This document shows positions 1-8,662 of a DNA stretch of 64,000 nucleotides, one piece after another. Numbering within the stretch: position 1 is the first letter of the stretch; every line of letters begins with the position of its first letter. Source of the DNA: Bog-756 sp963718405 (GTDB taxonomy: Bacteria; Actinomycetota; Acidimicrobiia; Acidimicrobiales; RAAP-2); assembly GCA_963718405.1 (NCBI GenBank), contig CAVQYZ010000005.1, positions 124,001-188,000 on the forward strand, written 5' to 3'. Below the pieces are notes generated by a model, which was not told the origin of the DNA, made no database searches, and was given only the letters and a program-made list of their open reading frames with translations. The position numbers and the translations under genes are program-made.

Positions 1-140
1 CGATCGGTCAGCCACAGAATGGTTCCGTCCTGGGCCAGGGCGTTCTCGATGTCGGCCAGGACCTTGTCGCGGTCCGCATCGTCGGGCAACTCGATGTCGA
101 GCTCCTTCATCGACTGCACGATTCCGATACGCACGTCCAC
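1..140 (-). CDS. DUF3107 family protein (partial, C-terminus outside window)
   Basis: Read leftwards from a GTG at 140, the first residues VDVRIGIVQSMKELDIEL match the opening strand and helix of DUF3107, a family of short (about 75-residue) actinobacterial proteins of unknown role. A GAGAGGAG ribosome-binding site at 149-156 lies 8 nt upstream and fixes the start. Only 46 codons are visible; the family's conserved C-terminal part would lie left of position 1. It diverges from the dGTPase gene, with roughly 100 nt of shared upstream DNA. Confidence 0.75.
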   Translation of the reverse strand, partial: MDVRIGIVQSMKELDIELPDDADRDKVLADIENALAQDGTILWLTD

Positions 141-246
141 CTGGCACGCTCCTCTCAGCGGGGCCCCGGCACGGCTGCCGGCTGCCGGGTGCTTCCGACC
201 ATACAAGGTCCGGGACGACCAGCCGTCACAGCCGTCTGTCGCACCC

Positions 247-1458
247 ATGGTGCACACTGGCCCGGTGGAACTGTATGGACAGGCCGGGGACGGACAGGAC
301 GGGGACCGACCCCGGGGCGAGAACGAGCGGAACCGCCGCTGGGCTTCGACCATGGCCGGCCATGGCGGGCCGGGGGTCACCTTCGCCCACGCCGACAGCC
401 ACGCCGGCACCGGCTGGCCCGGCCCCAACCCGGGCCTGGAGCGCCAGGCCCGGGAAGAGATCGACTTCGAGGGGCTGGCCCCGGCGGCCACCCGGGGCAC
501 CGGGGCCGGAAACCGCCACCGGCCCGAGGAGCCCGACCGCTGGCGGACCTGCTTCGAGCGGGATCGGGACCGGATCCTCCACGCCCCGGCCTTCCGCCGG
601 CTGGCCGGCAAGACCCAGGTCTTCGTGTTCCCCGACGACCACCAGCGCACCCGCCTGACCCACGCCCTGGAAGTGGCCCAGGTGGCCACGGGCATCGCCC
701 GGGCCTGCCGGCTCAACGTGGCCCTGACCGAGGCCATCGCCCTCGGTCACGACTGTGGCCACGGCCCCGGGGGTCACGCCAGCGAGGACGCCCTGTCCCC
801 GTACCTCGACGGGGGGTTCGACCATGCCCCCTGGGGGTCCGACGTCTCGTTGGCCCCCCTCAACCTCTGCGCCGAGACCCTCGACGGCATCCGCAACCAC
901 TCGTGGTCCCGTCCGGCGCCGTCGACCCCCGAGGGGGAGGTGGTGAGCTGGGCCGACCGCATCGCCTACGTCTGCCACGACTTCGAGGATGCGGTGAAGA
1001 GCGGCATCGTGACCCCGTCAGCCCTCCCCGAGCTGGTCCGCCAGCGGTGCGGTGACCGTCGGAGCCAACAGCTGGGCACCTTCATCGACGCCATGGTGTC
1101 GTCGATCCTGGCCACCGGCCGGATCGGAATGGCCGACGAGCAGGCCGAGGCCCTGGCGGCCTTCCGGGCCAGCAACTACCAACACATCTACCTCCGGCCC
1201 AGCTCGGTGGCCCAGGGCCGCTCGGTGGTAGCGGTCCTGCAGGCCCTGGTGGACTACTTCGCCGACCGGCCCAACCTGATCCCCGACGGGGGTGGCCCCA
1301 CCGCCGGACTGACCGGTGGGGAACCCCTGGCCGTGCGGGCCGCGGTGGCCTACGTGGCCGGCATGACCGACCGGTTCGCCTTCAGCCAGGCCGTGGCCGT
1401 CCTCGGTTGGGATCCCGAAAAGCTGCCGGCCGGCATCGGTGTGACCAAACACTTCTGA
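247..1458 (+). CDS. dgt: dGTP triphosphohydrolase-like HD-domain protein
   Basis: Predicted deoxynucleoside triphosphate triphosphohydrolase (dNTP to deoxynucleoside plus tripolyphosphate), a cytosolic nucleotide-pool enzyme. The family entry motif RDRILHAPAFRRLAGKTQVF is followed by the first metal His in THALEVAQVA, the HD pair in GHDCGHGPGGH and the distal Asp in SWADRIAYVCHD, so the metal-binding set looks complete. Length (403 aa from this start) is normal for the family. The start is uncertain: no Shine-Dalgarno is visible, and ATG 247, GTG 250, GTG 265 and ATG 352 are all possible, the recognisable homology beginning after 352. It precedes the DUF2252 gene by 59 nt but that gene appears to have its own promoter. 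Confidence 0.88.
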   Translation: MVHTGPVELYGQAGDGQDGDRPRGENERNRRWASTMAGHGGPGVTFAHADSHAGTGWPGPNPGLERQAREEIDFEGLAPAATRGTGAGNRHRPEEPDRWRTCFERDRDRILHAPAFRRLAGKTQVFVFPDDHQRTRLTHALEVAQVATGIARACRLNVALTEAIALGHDCGHGPGGHASEDALSPYLDGGFDHAPWGSDVSLAPLNLCAETLDGIRNHSWSRPAPSTPEGEVVSWADRIAYVCHDFEDAVKSGIVTPSALPELVRQRCGDRRSQQLGTFIDAMVSSILATGRIGMADEQAEALAAFRASNYQHIYLRPSSVAQGRSVVAVLQALVDYFADRPNLIPDGGGPTAGLTGGEPLAVRAAVAYVAGMTDRFAFSQAVAVLGWDPEKLPAGIGVTKHF

Positions 1459-1504
1459 TGGCGCCGCCCGGGCCGGGCCACCGCCGGGTGCGGTGGCCCG
1501 CCGG

Positions 1505-1510
1505 TAGTGT
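1505..1510 (+). promoter_or_regulatory. -10 box of a leaderless promoter
   Basis: TAGTGT fits the actinobacterial TANNNT -10 consensus and ends 7 nt before ATG 1518, so transcription would begin at the start codon. No Shine-Dalgarno is present. Confidence 0.55.
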
Positions 1511-1517
1511 CGAATCA

Positions 1518-3017
1518 ATGGATCCCGACGGTGACCGGCACCGCCATGCTCCGGTCCGGGCGCTCGACCCGCCGCCCCGGACCATGAGGAAGACCCGGCG
1601 ACCGAGCCGGGCTGAGCGGGTCCAGCGGGGGAAAGCAGCCCGCCGGCTGGCCCCCCGGTCCTCCCACGGTCGATGGCGTCGAGACGACGGGCGGCCCGAT
1701 CCCGTCGAGATCCTCGAGGAGCAGGCGGCCACCCGGGTCCCCGAGCTGGTTCCCATCCGTTACGGGCGCATGCTGGTCTCGCCGTTCACCTTCTTCCGGG
1801 GCGGCGCGGCGATCATGGCCTACGACCTGTCGTCCACCCCGGACTCGGCGATCACCGTGCAGTGCTGCGGCGATGCCCACCTGTCGAACTTCGGGGTGTT
1901 CGGCTCGCCGGAGCGCCGGCTGATCTTCGACATCAACGACTTCGACGAGACGCTGCCGGGGCCGTGGGAGTGGGACGTCAAGCGCCTGGCCGCCAGCTTC
2001 GAGATCGCCGGTCGGGACCGGGGCTACTCGGTCGAGGACCGGCGACAGGTGGTGATGGCCGCGGTGCGGGAGTACCGGCTGGGCCTGCGGAGCGCCGCCG
2101 GGCAGGGCACCCTCGACGTCTGGTACTCGCACATGGACATCGACCAGATGCTCGAGTGGATCCGCACCGAGGACACCGACAAGCAGGAGGGGAAGAAGGA
2201 GCGGGCGGCGAGGAAGAACGGCCAGGAGGCGGTGCTGGACGTGGCCAAGGCCCGAACCCGCGACAGCGTCCGGGCCTTCAAGAAGCTGACCGAGCGGACC
2301 GGTGAGGAGGTCCGCTTCGTGAGGGACCCGCCCTTGATCGTGCCCCTCGAGGACCTGATCCTCTCGGACGAGGCCCGGCACCGGACCGAGCGGTCGCTGA
2401 GGAAGCTGATCAAGAAGTACCGACGGACGTTGGCCGACGAGCACCATCCCTTGGAGGAGTTCCGCTACGTGCACATGGCCCGCAAGGTGGTCGGCGTGGG
2501 CAGTGTGGGCACCCGGGCCTGGGTCTTCTTGATGATGGGGGTCGACCAGGGCGACCCGCTGATCCTGCAGGCCAAAGAGGCCCAGCCCTCGGTGCTGGAG
2601 CGCTTCGCCGGCCGGAGCGCCTACGGCAACCACGGCAAGCGGGTGGTGGTGGGTCAACGCCTGATGCAGACGGCCAGCGACATCTTCCTCGGCTGGCAGC
2701 GGGTCAAGGACATCGACGGCCAAGGCCGTGACTACTACATCCGACAGCTCCACGACTGGAAGGGCTCCGCCCACGTGGACACCCTGCGGGTGCCGGGTGC
2801 CGTGACCTACGCCCGGATGTGTGGAGCCACCCTGGCCCGGGCCCACGCCCGGTCCGGCGACTGGATCGCCATCGCCGCCTACCTGGGCAAGGGCCCGGTC
2901 TTCGACGAGGCCATCGCCGACTTCTCGTCGGCCTACGCCGACCAGAACGAATCGGACTACGAGCGGTTGGTCCGGGCCGTCAAGGCCGGAAGGATCGCCG
3001 CCGAGACCGGTCTGTAG
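1518..3017 (+). CDS. DUF2252 family protein (predicted kinase-like fold)
   Basis: A 499-residue member of DUF2252, common in actinobacteria and uncharacterised. The segment CCGDAHLSNFG followed by FDINDFDE resembles the catalytic HGDxHxxN and metal-binding D(F/I)D motifs of aminoglycoside-phosphotransferase/protein-kinase-like folds, so a phosphotransferase role is plausible but is an inference. A lysine/glutamate-rich stretch (EGKKERAARKNG) sits mid-protein. ATG 1518 is chosen over an earlier in-frame start because the homologous region begins about 60 residues later and a TANNNT box ends 7 nt before it. The cyclopropane synthase gene follows 133 nt downstream in the same direction. Confidence 0.85.
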   Translation: MDPDGDRHRHAPVRALDPPPRTMRKTRRPSRAERVQRGKAARRLAPRSSHGRWRRDDGRPDPVEILEEQAATRVPELVPIRYGRMLVSPFTFFRGGAAIMAYDLSSTPDSAITVQCCGDAHLSNFGVFGSPERRLIFDINDFDETLPGPWEWDVKRLAASFEIAGRDRGYSVEDRRQVVMAAVREYRLGLRSAAGQGTLDVWYSHMDIDQMLEWIRTEDTDKQEGKKERAARKNGQEAVLDVAKARTRDSVRAFKKLTERTGEEVRFVRDPPLIVPLEDLILSDEARHRTERSLRKLIKKYRRTLADEHHPLEEFRYVHMARKVVGVGSVGTRAWVFLMMGVDQGDPLILQAKEAQPSVLERFAGRSAYGNHGKRVVVGQRLMQTASDIFLGWQRVKDIDGQGRDYYIRQLHDWKGSAHVDTLRVPGAVTYARMCGATLARAHARSGDWIAIAAYLGKGPVFDEAIADFSSAYADQNESDYERLVRAVKAGRIAAETGL

Positions 3018-3150
3018 GCAGGCCACGGGGACACAGCAGGCGGGCCACCCCGGTCGCTCTGGGACCATCGAACCCAGGATCGGCCGGTGGACGAGAGCCA
3101 TAAGATCACCAGGGACCGGCACTCGGGTCGACCGGTCGAGGAGGTCACCG

Positions 3151-4518
3151 ATGGTCACAGACACCAGGCAGCACTCACCAACTCGAAGCCACGAGGACCA
3201 GGCCGACCGGACGGAGAGCCGGACCGCCGGCGCCACCACCGCCGGCTCCCCCGGCAGCGCCGCCGAGGCCCTGGGGCCCTTGATCACCGCCCTGGTAGGA
3301 AGCACCGTGCCGGTCCGCTTCGAGTTCTGGGACGGGAGCGGTTCCGGCCCCACCGACGGGATCGGGACCATCACCATCCGCTCGGTCGATGCCCTGCGAC
3401 GGATCCTGTGGGCCCCGGGCGAGCTGGGCGTGGCACGAGCCTTCGTGGCCGGCGACCTCGCCGTCGACGGCGATCTCTACGGGCTGTTACGCACCCTCAA
3501 CCGGGCGTCGGGCCGCGACCTGCGCAAGGTGGGGATGCGGACCCTGCCCACCATGGTGGCCGCCGCCGGGCGCCTGGGCGCTCTGGGGCCGCCGTTGCCG
3601 CCACCGCCCGAGGAGTGCCGTCCCCCGGGCCGTCTCCACTCCCTCACCCGCGACGCCGCGGTCATCAGCCACCACTACGACGTGGGTAACGACTTCTACC
3701 GGCTGGTGCTGGGCCCGAGCATGACGTACTCGTGCGCCCGCTTCGTGACCGCCGAGACCACGCTCGAGGAGGCCCAGGCGGCCAAGCACGAGCTCATCTG
3801 CCGGAAGCTCGGGCTCGACCGGCAGCCGGGGGCCCGACTGCTCGACGTGGGATGCGGATGGGGCTCCATGGCCATCCACGCCGCCCGTCACCACCACGCC
3901 ACGGTGGTGGGGGTGGCCCTCAGCCGCGAGCAGGTCGACGAGGCCCGACGCCGGGTCGACCAGGCCGGGCTGGCCGATCAGATCGAGATCCGGCTGCAGG
4001 ACTACCGCGACCTGGGCGGTGAGCAGTTCGACGCCATCTCGTCGATCGGCATGTTCGAACATGTGGGATCCGGCCTGATGGTGCGGTACTTCGAGACCCT
4101 CCGGGGGTTGCTGGTCCCGACCGGGAGGTTGCTCAACCACGCCATCTCCAAGCCGGGCGGTTCGTTCCTGGGCCGGCGCACCTTCATCGGGCGGTACGTG
4201 TTCCCCGACGGGGAGCTGTGCGACGTGGCCGATGTGGTGCGGGCCATGCAACAGACCGGCTTCGAGGTGCGCGACGTCGAGTCGCTGCGCGAGCACTACT
4301 CGCGCACCCTGCACCAGTGGGTCGCCAACCTCGAAGAGCACTGGGACCGGGCCGTGGAGCTGGTGGGCCTGGCCCGGGCCAACATCTGGCGCCTGTACAT
4401 GGCGGCGTCGGCCAACGGCTTCGACGACGGTGGATTGGCCATCCACCAGGTGCTCGGGGTGGCAACCGCCGCCGACGGATCCAGCGGCATGCCGCCCACC
4501 CGCGACGGCTGGGGCTGA
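3151..4518 (+). CDS. cfa: Cyclopropane-fatty-acyl-phospholipid synthase family methyltransferase
   Basis: SAM-dependent methyltransferase expected to add a methylene bridge to unsaturated acyl chains of membrane lipids. The N-terminal lipid-binding region (about 1-150) is followed by HHYDVGNDFYRLVLGPSMTY, the family's hallmark, then the SAM motif LLDVGCGWGSMAIHAA and SSIGMFEHVG. Length, 455 aa, is slightly above the usual 380-430 because of an unstructured Thr/Ser/Glu-rich N-terminus. The start is set by GAGGAGG at 3138-3144, 6 nt before ATG 3151. A shorter product starting after the acidic leader cannot be excluded. It converges on mrp, the two stops being 46 nt apart. Confidence 0.92.
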   Translation: MVTDTRQHSPTRSHEDQADRTESRTAGATTAGSPGSAAEALGPLITALVGSTVPVRFEFWDGSGSGPTDGIGTITIRSVDALRRILWAPGELGVARAFVAGDLAVDGDLYGLLRTLNRASGRDLRKVGMRTLPTMVAAAGRLGALGPPLPPPPEECRPPGRLHSLTRDAAVISHHYDVGNDFYRLVLGPSMTYSCARFVTAETTLEEAQAAKHELICRKLGLDRQPGARLLDVGCGWGSMAIHAARHHHATVVGVALSREQVDEARRRVDQAGLADQIEIRLQDYRDLGGEQFDAISSIGMFEHVGSGLMVRYFETLRGLLVPTGRLLNHAISKPGGSFLGRRTFIGRYVFPDGELCDVADVVRAMQQTGFEVRDVESLREHYSRTLHQWVANLEEHWDRAVELVGLARANIWRLYMAASANGFDDGGLAIHQVLGVATAADGSSGMPPTRDGWG

Positions 4519-4564
4519 CCACCCAGCTCGGGGTGACCCGACCCGCGCCCAACCGACCATCGGC

Positions 4565-5737
4565 CTAGGCGGGATTGATGGTTAGCTCCCGCCGGTAGAC
4601 CCGGGCCGGGCCCAGGCCCACAATGGTCTCGGCCAACCGGTCGAAGACCCCGGCCACCTCGCCGGTGGGATCGGCCACCACCACCGGCACCCCGTCGTCG
4701 CCACCTTCACGCAGCGCCGAGACGAGGGGCACCTGAGCCAGGAGCGGCACCCCGAGCTCGCCGGCCAACTGCTCTCCCCCGCCGGCCCCGAACAGCTCGT
4801 AGCGGTGGCCGTCGTCACCGGTGAACCAGCTCATGTTCTCGATGACCCCGCGCACGGTGAGCTTCAACTTGCGGGCGGCGTAGGCGGACCGCTGCGCCAC
4901 CCGCTCGGCCGCCGGCTGGGGCGTGGTGACCACGTAGACCTCGGTTTTGGTCAGGTACTGGCCGAGCGAGAGGGTGACATCGCCGGTACCGGGAGGCATG
5001 TCGATCAACAGGTAGTCGGGCTCGCCCCAGTAGGCGTCGACCAGGAACTGCTCGAGGGCCTTGTGCAGCATGGGCCCGCGCCAGATGACCGGGGTGTCAT
5101 CGGGGACGAAGTACCCCATCGACAGGCAGCGGACCCCGTTGGCGGTGGGCGGCACCACCAGGTCGCCGATGATCAAGGGATCGGCCTTCACCCCGAGCAT
5201 GCCGGGGACCGAGAACCCGTAGACGTCGGCGTCGAGTATGCCCACGTCGTGGCCCATCCGGGCCAGGGCCACCGCCAGGTTGACGGTGACCGACGACTTG
5301 CCCACCCCGCCCTTGCCCGAGGAGATCCCGAGGATCCGGGTCTTCGAGCGCGGCAGCATGAACCGATTGGGACGGCCCTCTTCGTGGCCCAGCTGGCCGT
5401 CGTGGGCGTGGCCGTGGTCGTGGCCCTCGGGGGCGCCCCCTTCCACCGGCTCGCCCCGGAGCAGCATGCGCAGCCGGGCCCGGGACTCCTCGTCCATGAC
5501 CACGGAGTCCGCCGTGACCTGGTCCACCCCGGGCAGCGCACCCAGGGCCAGGCGGACCCGATCGAGCAGCTCGTCCACCTGGGGATAGTGGGCCACCGGG
5601 AGGGCGATCTCCACCGCCACCTTCTTGCGCTTGACCTGCACCGATCCCACCATGCCCAGCTCCCCCAGCGGACGGCGCAATTCGGGATCGATCACCTCGG
5701 CCACAGCTGCTGCGACCTGGGACTCGTCAATGGACAT
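4565..5737 (-). CDS. mrp: Mrp/NBP35-family iron-sulfur cluster carrier ATPase, type without CXXC
   Basis: P-loop ATPase that holds and delivers Fe-S clusters. Residues 1-85 form the MIP18/DUF59 domain (EVIDPELRRPLGELGMV), followed by the deviant Walker A SSGKGGVGKSSVT, the DMPPGTGDVTLSL motif and ENMSWF. The CXXC found after ENMS in most bacterial Mrp proteins is absent (ENMSWFTGDDGHRYELFGAG), as I recall for mycobacterial Mrp. A histidine-rich linker (GHDHGHAHDGQLGH) joins the two domains. ATG 5737 is preceded by GAGGAG with 8-nt spacing. It diverges from a SufR-like regulator and a cysteine desulfurase, which fits an Fe-S role. Confidence 0.92.
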   Translation of the reverse strand: MSIDESQVAAAVAEVIDPELRRPLGELGMVGSVQVKRKKVAVEIALPVAHYPQVDELLDRVRLALGALPGVDQVTADSVVMDEESRARLRMLLRGEPVEGGAPEGHDHGHAHDGQLGHEEGRPNRFMLPRSKTRILGISSGKGGVGKSSVTVNLAVALARMGHDVGILDADVYGFSVPGMLGVKADPLIIGDLVVPPTANGVRCLSMGYFVPDDTPVIWRGPMLHKALEQFLVDAYWGEPDYLLIDMPPGTGDVTLSLGQYLTKTEVYVVTTPQPAAERVAQRSAYAARKLKLTVRGVIENMSWFTGDDGHRYELFGAGGGEQLAGELGVPLLAQVPLVSALREGGDDGVPVVVADPTGEVAGVFDRLAETIVGLGPARVYRRELTINPA

Positions 5738-5771
5738 GCAGGATCTCCTCGGGGAATTTCGCCGTCACCGG

Positions 5772-5778
5772 TACACTA
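5772..5778. promoter_or_regulatory. Overlapping divergent -10 boxes between mrp and the SufR-like gene
   Basis: TACACTA reads TACACT on the plus strand (ending 7 nt before GTG 5785) and TAGTGT on the minus strand (which would start an mrp transcript with a leader of roughly 30 nt). RNA polymerase could occupy only one direction at a time, and a regulator bound here would control both genes. Confidence 0.5.
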
Positions 5779-5784
5779 GGGCTC

Positions 5785-6534
5785 GTGTCAGCGGACCCGG
5801 ACAGCCTGATCGCCCTCCCTCCGTCCGAGGCGGACAGCCATTTCTCCGCTGCGGTCACCGCCGTCACCGCGGCCTTCGGCGATCCCACCCGGCGGGAGAT
5901 CTACCTGTTCGTCCGCTCCAACCCCGGCACCACCTCCTCGGAAGTGGCCACCCGGTTCTCCCTCCACCCCAACGTGGCCCGCCACCATCTGGAGCGCCTG
6001 GCCACCGGAGGGTACCTCGAGGTCACCATGGAGCGCTCCGCCGGCAACGGCGCCGGCCGGCCCTCCAAGCGGTTCCGGGCCATCGGCAACGACCCCACCC
6101 TCGATCTGCTGACCCGGCGGGACGACCTGTTGGTGCTGTTACTGCAGGAGGCACTGCAACTCCTCGGCCCGGTGGCCGCCGAAGGCATGGCCGAACGGGT
6201 GGGCGAGGAGTACGGCCGGACCCTGGCCGGCCAGATGTCGCCCGGCGACGGCCAGCGCTCGCTGCGCACCGCCATGCACGCCATCGCCGATACCCTGACC
6301 GCCCACGGGTTCGCCGCCCACGCCGAGGACCAGGGGGCCACCACCGCAGTAGTGGCCGACAACTGCCCGTTCGGCAACGCCGCCTCGCAGTACCCGGTCC
6401 TGTGCGCCGTCGACCGGGGCATGGTCAAAGGACTGCTGGCCGGCCTGTGCGGCGAGGACGCCGACGGCACCGTGCCGGTGGTGCTGTCGTCCTCGCGGGC
6501 CCGCGGAGACGACGCCTGCGCCGCCGTGGTCTGA
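5785..6534 (+). CDS. SufR-like winged-helix regulator with C-terminal cysteines
   Basis: Transcriptional regulator of 249 aa. An ArsR/DeoR-like winged helix occupies about 25-95 (GDPTRREIYLFVRSNP, then SLHPNVARHHLERLATGGYL and the wing GAGRPSKRFRAI). The C-terminal half carries NCPFGNAASQYPVLC and a further Cys, spacing C-X12-C-X14-C, similar to the cluster-binding cysteines of SufR repressors, which sense the Fe-S state and repress Fe-S assembly genes. The GTG start follows a TANNNT box by 7 nt and has no Shine-Dalgarno. The desulfurase gene begins 15 nt after its stop, so the two are probably co-transcribed. The DNA target and cluster binding are inferred from family and context. Confidence 0.8.
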   Translation: MSADPDSLIALPPSEADSHFSAAVTAVTAAFGDPTRREIYLFVRSNPGTTSSEVATRFSLHPNVARHHLERLATGGYLEVTMERSAGNGAGRPSKRFRAIGNDPTLDLLTRRDDLLVLLLQEALQLLGPVAAEGMAERVGEEYGRTLAGQMSPGDGQRSLRTAMHAIADTLTAHGFAAHAEDQGATTAVVADNCPFGNAASQYPVLCAVDRGMVKGLLAGLCGEDADGTVPVVLSSSRARGDDACAAVV

Positions 6535-6549
6535 CCGGCGAGCCGCTCG

Positions 6550-7695
6550 GTGGCCCGCCACTATCTCGACCACGCCTCGACCACCCCCGTCCGTCCCGAG
6601 GCCCGGGCGGCCATGGAGGCCTGGACCGAGTCCGGGATCACCGCCGACCCCGGCCGGGTGCATACCGAGGGACGCATGGTGCGGGCGGCCCTGGAAGAGG
6701 CCCGGGAGCAGGTGGCCGCGCTGTTCCATGTCCGGCCGCGCCAGGTGGTCTTCACCTCGGGTGGCACCGAGGCCATCAACGCCGCGGTGTGGGGGGTGGG
6801 CCGCGCCGACCCCGGGCCCATGGCCTGTTCGGCGGTGGAGCACTCGGCGGTCCGGGAGGCCTCGGCCCGGTCGGGACCGGTACTCCCCATCGAGGTCGAC
6901 CACCTCGGCCGCATCACGTTGGACGCCGTCGAGGAGTCCATGGAGCGATGCCGCCGGCTCCATGCCAGGTTGCCGGCCCTGGCCCACTGCCAGTGGGCCA
7001 ACCACGAAGTGGGCACGGTGCAACCGGTGGTCGAAGTGGTCGAGCACTGCCACCGGTTGGGTGTGCCCATCCATGTCGACGCCGTCGCCGCCGCCGGGCA
7101 CGTCCCCATGGACCTGGACGGGGTGGGGGCCGACCTGGTGTCGGTGTCCTCGCACAAGTTGGGCGGGCCGGCCGGCATCGGGGCCCTGATCGTCCGGCGG
7201 GGCCTCCGGCTCGAACCGTTGGTGGTGGGTGGGGAGCAGGAGCGGGCCCGCCGGGCCGGCTTGGAGAATGTGCTCGGAGCCATCGGCTTCGGAGCGGTCG
7301 CCGCCCACCTGGCCGGGCCGGGGACCCTGGCCGGGGAGCAGTCGGCGGCCCGACGCCGGACCGACCGGCTCCGGCGATCAGCCCAGGCCACGACGGGGGT
7401 GGCCCCGTTCGGAGACCAGGACCGCCGGCTCCCCCACCTCGTGTGCCTGGGGGTTGACGGGGTGGAGGCCGAGCCGGTGCTGCTCGGTCTGGACCAGGCC
7501 GGTATCGCCGTCCACTCGGGGTCGTCGTGCTCGTCGGAGGCCCTGGAGCCCTCACCGGTTCTCGAGGCCATGGGGGTGGACGGCGAACGCTCGTTACGGC
7601 TGTCGGTCGGATGGTCCACCACCGAGGCCGACATCGAGGCCTTCGCCACGGCCTTCGGGCCGGTGGTGGAGGGACTACGGGCCCTGCGGGGGTAG
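6550..7695 (+). CDS. Cysteine desulfurase (NifS/IscS type, PLP-dependent)
   Basis: Class V aminotransferase-fold enzyme that takes sulfur from cysteine and carries it as a persulfide. It begins YLDHASTTPVRPEARAAM, as in NifS/IscS. The PLP lysine is in SVSSHKLGGPAGIGAL, the His stacking on PLP is probably in CQWANHEVGT, and the catalytic cysteine is in VHSGSSCSSEALEPSPVLEA, the loop position of group I desulfurases. Length 381 aa is typical. The GTG start has only a weak ribosome site. It lies directly behind the SufR-like gene; no IscU or SufU scaffold gene lies next to it, so it may supply sulfur for Fe-S clusters, for tRNA thiolation, or both. Confidence 0.9.
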   Translation: MARHYLDHASTTPVRPEARAAMEAWTESGITADPGRVHTEGRMVRAALEEAREQVAALFHVRPRQVVFTSGGTEAINAAVWGVGRADPGPMACSAVEHSAVREASARSGPVLPIEVDHLGRITLDAVEESMERCRRLHARLPALAHCQWANHEVGTVQPVVEVVEHCHRLGVPIHVDAVAAAGHVPMDLDGVGADLVSVSSHKLGGPAGIGALIVRRGLRLEPLVVGGEQERARRAGLENVLGAIGFGAVAAHLAGPGTLAGEQSAARRRTDRLRRSAQATTGVAPFGDQDRRLPHLVCLGVDGVEAEPVLLGLDQAGIAVHSGSSCSSEALEPSPVLEAMGVDGERSLRLSVGWSTTEADIEAFATAFGPVVEGLRALRG

Positions 7696-7707
7696 GGGCT
7701 CCGGGCC

Positions 7708-8568
7708 CTAGCCCAGGGTCGGGCGGATCCGGTCCTCGAGGAAGGCGATGACGGCGTCGGAGAAGGCGTCGTTGCGGTCGCCGGCGATCATGTGGGCCGC
7801 TCCGTCCACCCCGACCACGGTGGCGTCGGGTATCTGCGCCAGCAGGTCGTCCACCCCCTCCTGGGTGACCACATCGCTGAGGAGCCCGTGGACCAGCAGC
7901 GTGGGCACGGTGATGTTGCTGGTAGCCACGTCGAGCAACCCGGCCAGGCGGTCGGGCACCACCTCGGTGCGGTCGAGGCCGATGAAGCGGGGGTCCCAGT
8001 GCCAGTACCAGCGATCACCCCGCTGGCGCAGTACCTTCTGGAGCCCGGCCGGATTGACCTTCCGGGTCCGCTGCGGGGTGTAGGCCGCGATGGCCTCGGC
8101 TGCGTCCTCCAGGGTGTCGAACCCGTCGACCCCCGACAGCATGAACTGCTTGATCCGTTCGATCCCGGGGGCGTTGGTCTTGGGGGTGATGTCCACCAGC
8201 ACCAGGCCGCACGAGACGGTCCGGTCGCTGGTGCCCTCGGCCAGCATGGCCGACATCCCACCCAACGACGCCCCCACCAGCACCGGTGGGCGGCCCAGTT
8301 GATCGCATACCGCCACGCAGTCGGCGCAGAAGGCGGTGAACGAGTAGTCGCCGTTGGCCGCCCAGTCGCTGTCGCCGTGGCCCCGCAGGTCGATGGTCAC
8401 CGTCCGCCAGCCTTGGGCGGCCACGGTGGCGGCCGTCGATCCCCAGGCGTGCCTGGTCTGGCCGCCCCCGTGGAGGAAGAGCACCGGACAGGCGTCAGGA
8501 TCCCCCCGCACCTCTCCCACCAGATGCAGGCCCTCGAAGCCCTCGAAGACCACCGGGGTTGCGTCCAT
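7708..8568 (-). CDS. Alpha/beta-hydrolase fold enzyme
   Basis: 286-residue soluble hydrolase. The oxyanion-hole motif FLHGGGQTRHAWG, the nucleophile elbow VLVGASLGGMSAML (Ser) and the late His in DGAAHMIAGD give a full catalytic triad together with an Asp near LLVHGLLSDVV. The substrate is not predictable; related proteins include peroxidase-like hydrolases and esterases. ATG 8568 is preferred to an in-frame GTG at 8595 because the homologous region begins just after it. It converges tail-to-tail with the desulfurase gene, the stops being 12 nt apart. Confidence 0.85.
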   Translation of the reverse strand: MDATPVVFEGFEGLHLVGEVRGDPDACPVLFLHGGGQTRHAWGSTAATVAAQGWRTVTIDLRGHGDSDWAANGDYSFTAFCADCVAVCDQLGRPPVLVGASLGGMSAMLAEGTSDRTVSCGLVLVDITPKTNAPGIERIKQFMLSGVDGFDTLEDAAEAIAAYTPQRTRKVNPAGLQKVLRQRGDRWYWHWDPRFIGLDRTEVVPDRLAGLLDVATSNITVPTLLVHGLLSDVVTQEGVDDLLAQIPDATVVGVDGAAHMIAGDRNDAFSDAVIAFLEDRIRPTLG

Positions 8569-8662
8569 GGTCCCATCGTCACACACCTTGACCACGGGGT
8601 ACTCCGCCAGGCCATCAAGCGCTGGTTTGGGAGCCCCGATTCGGGTAGGGTCGGGGAGCGAT

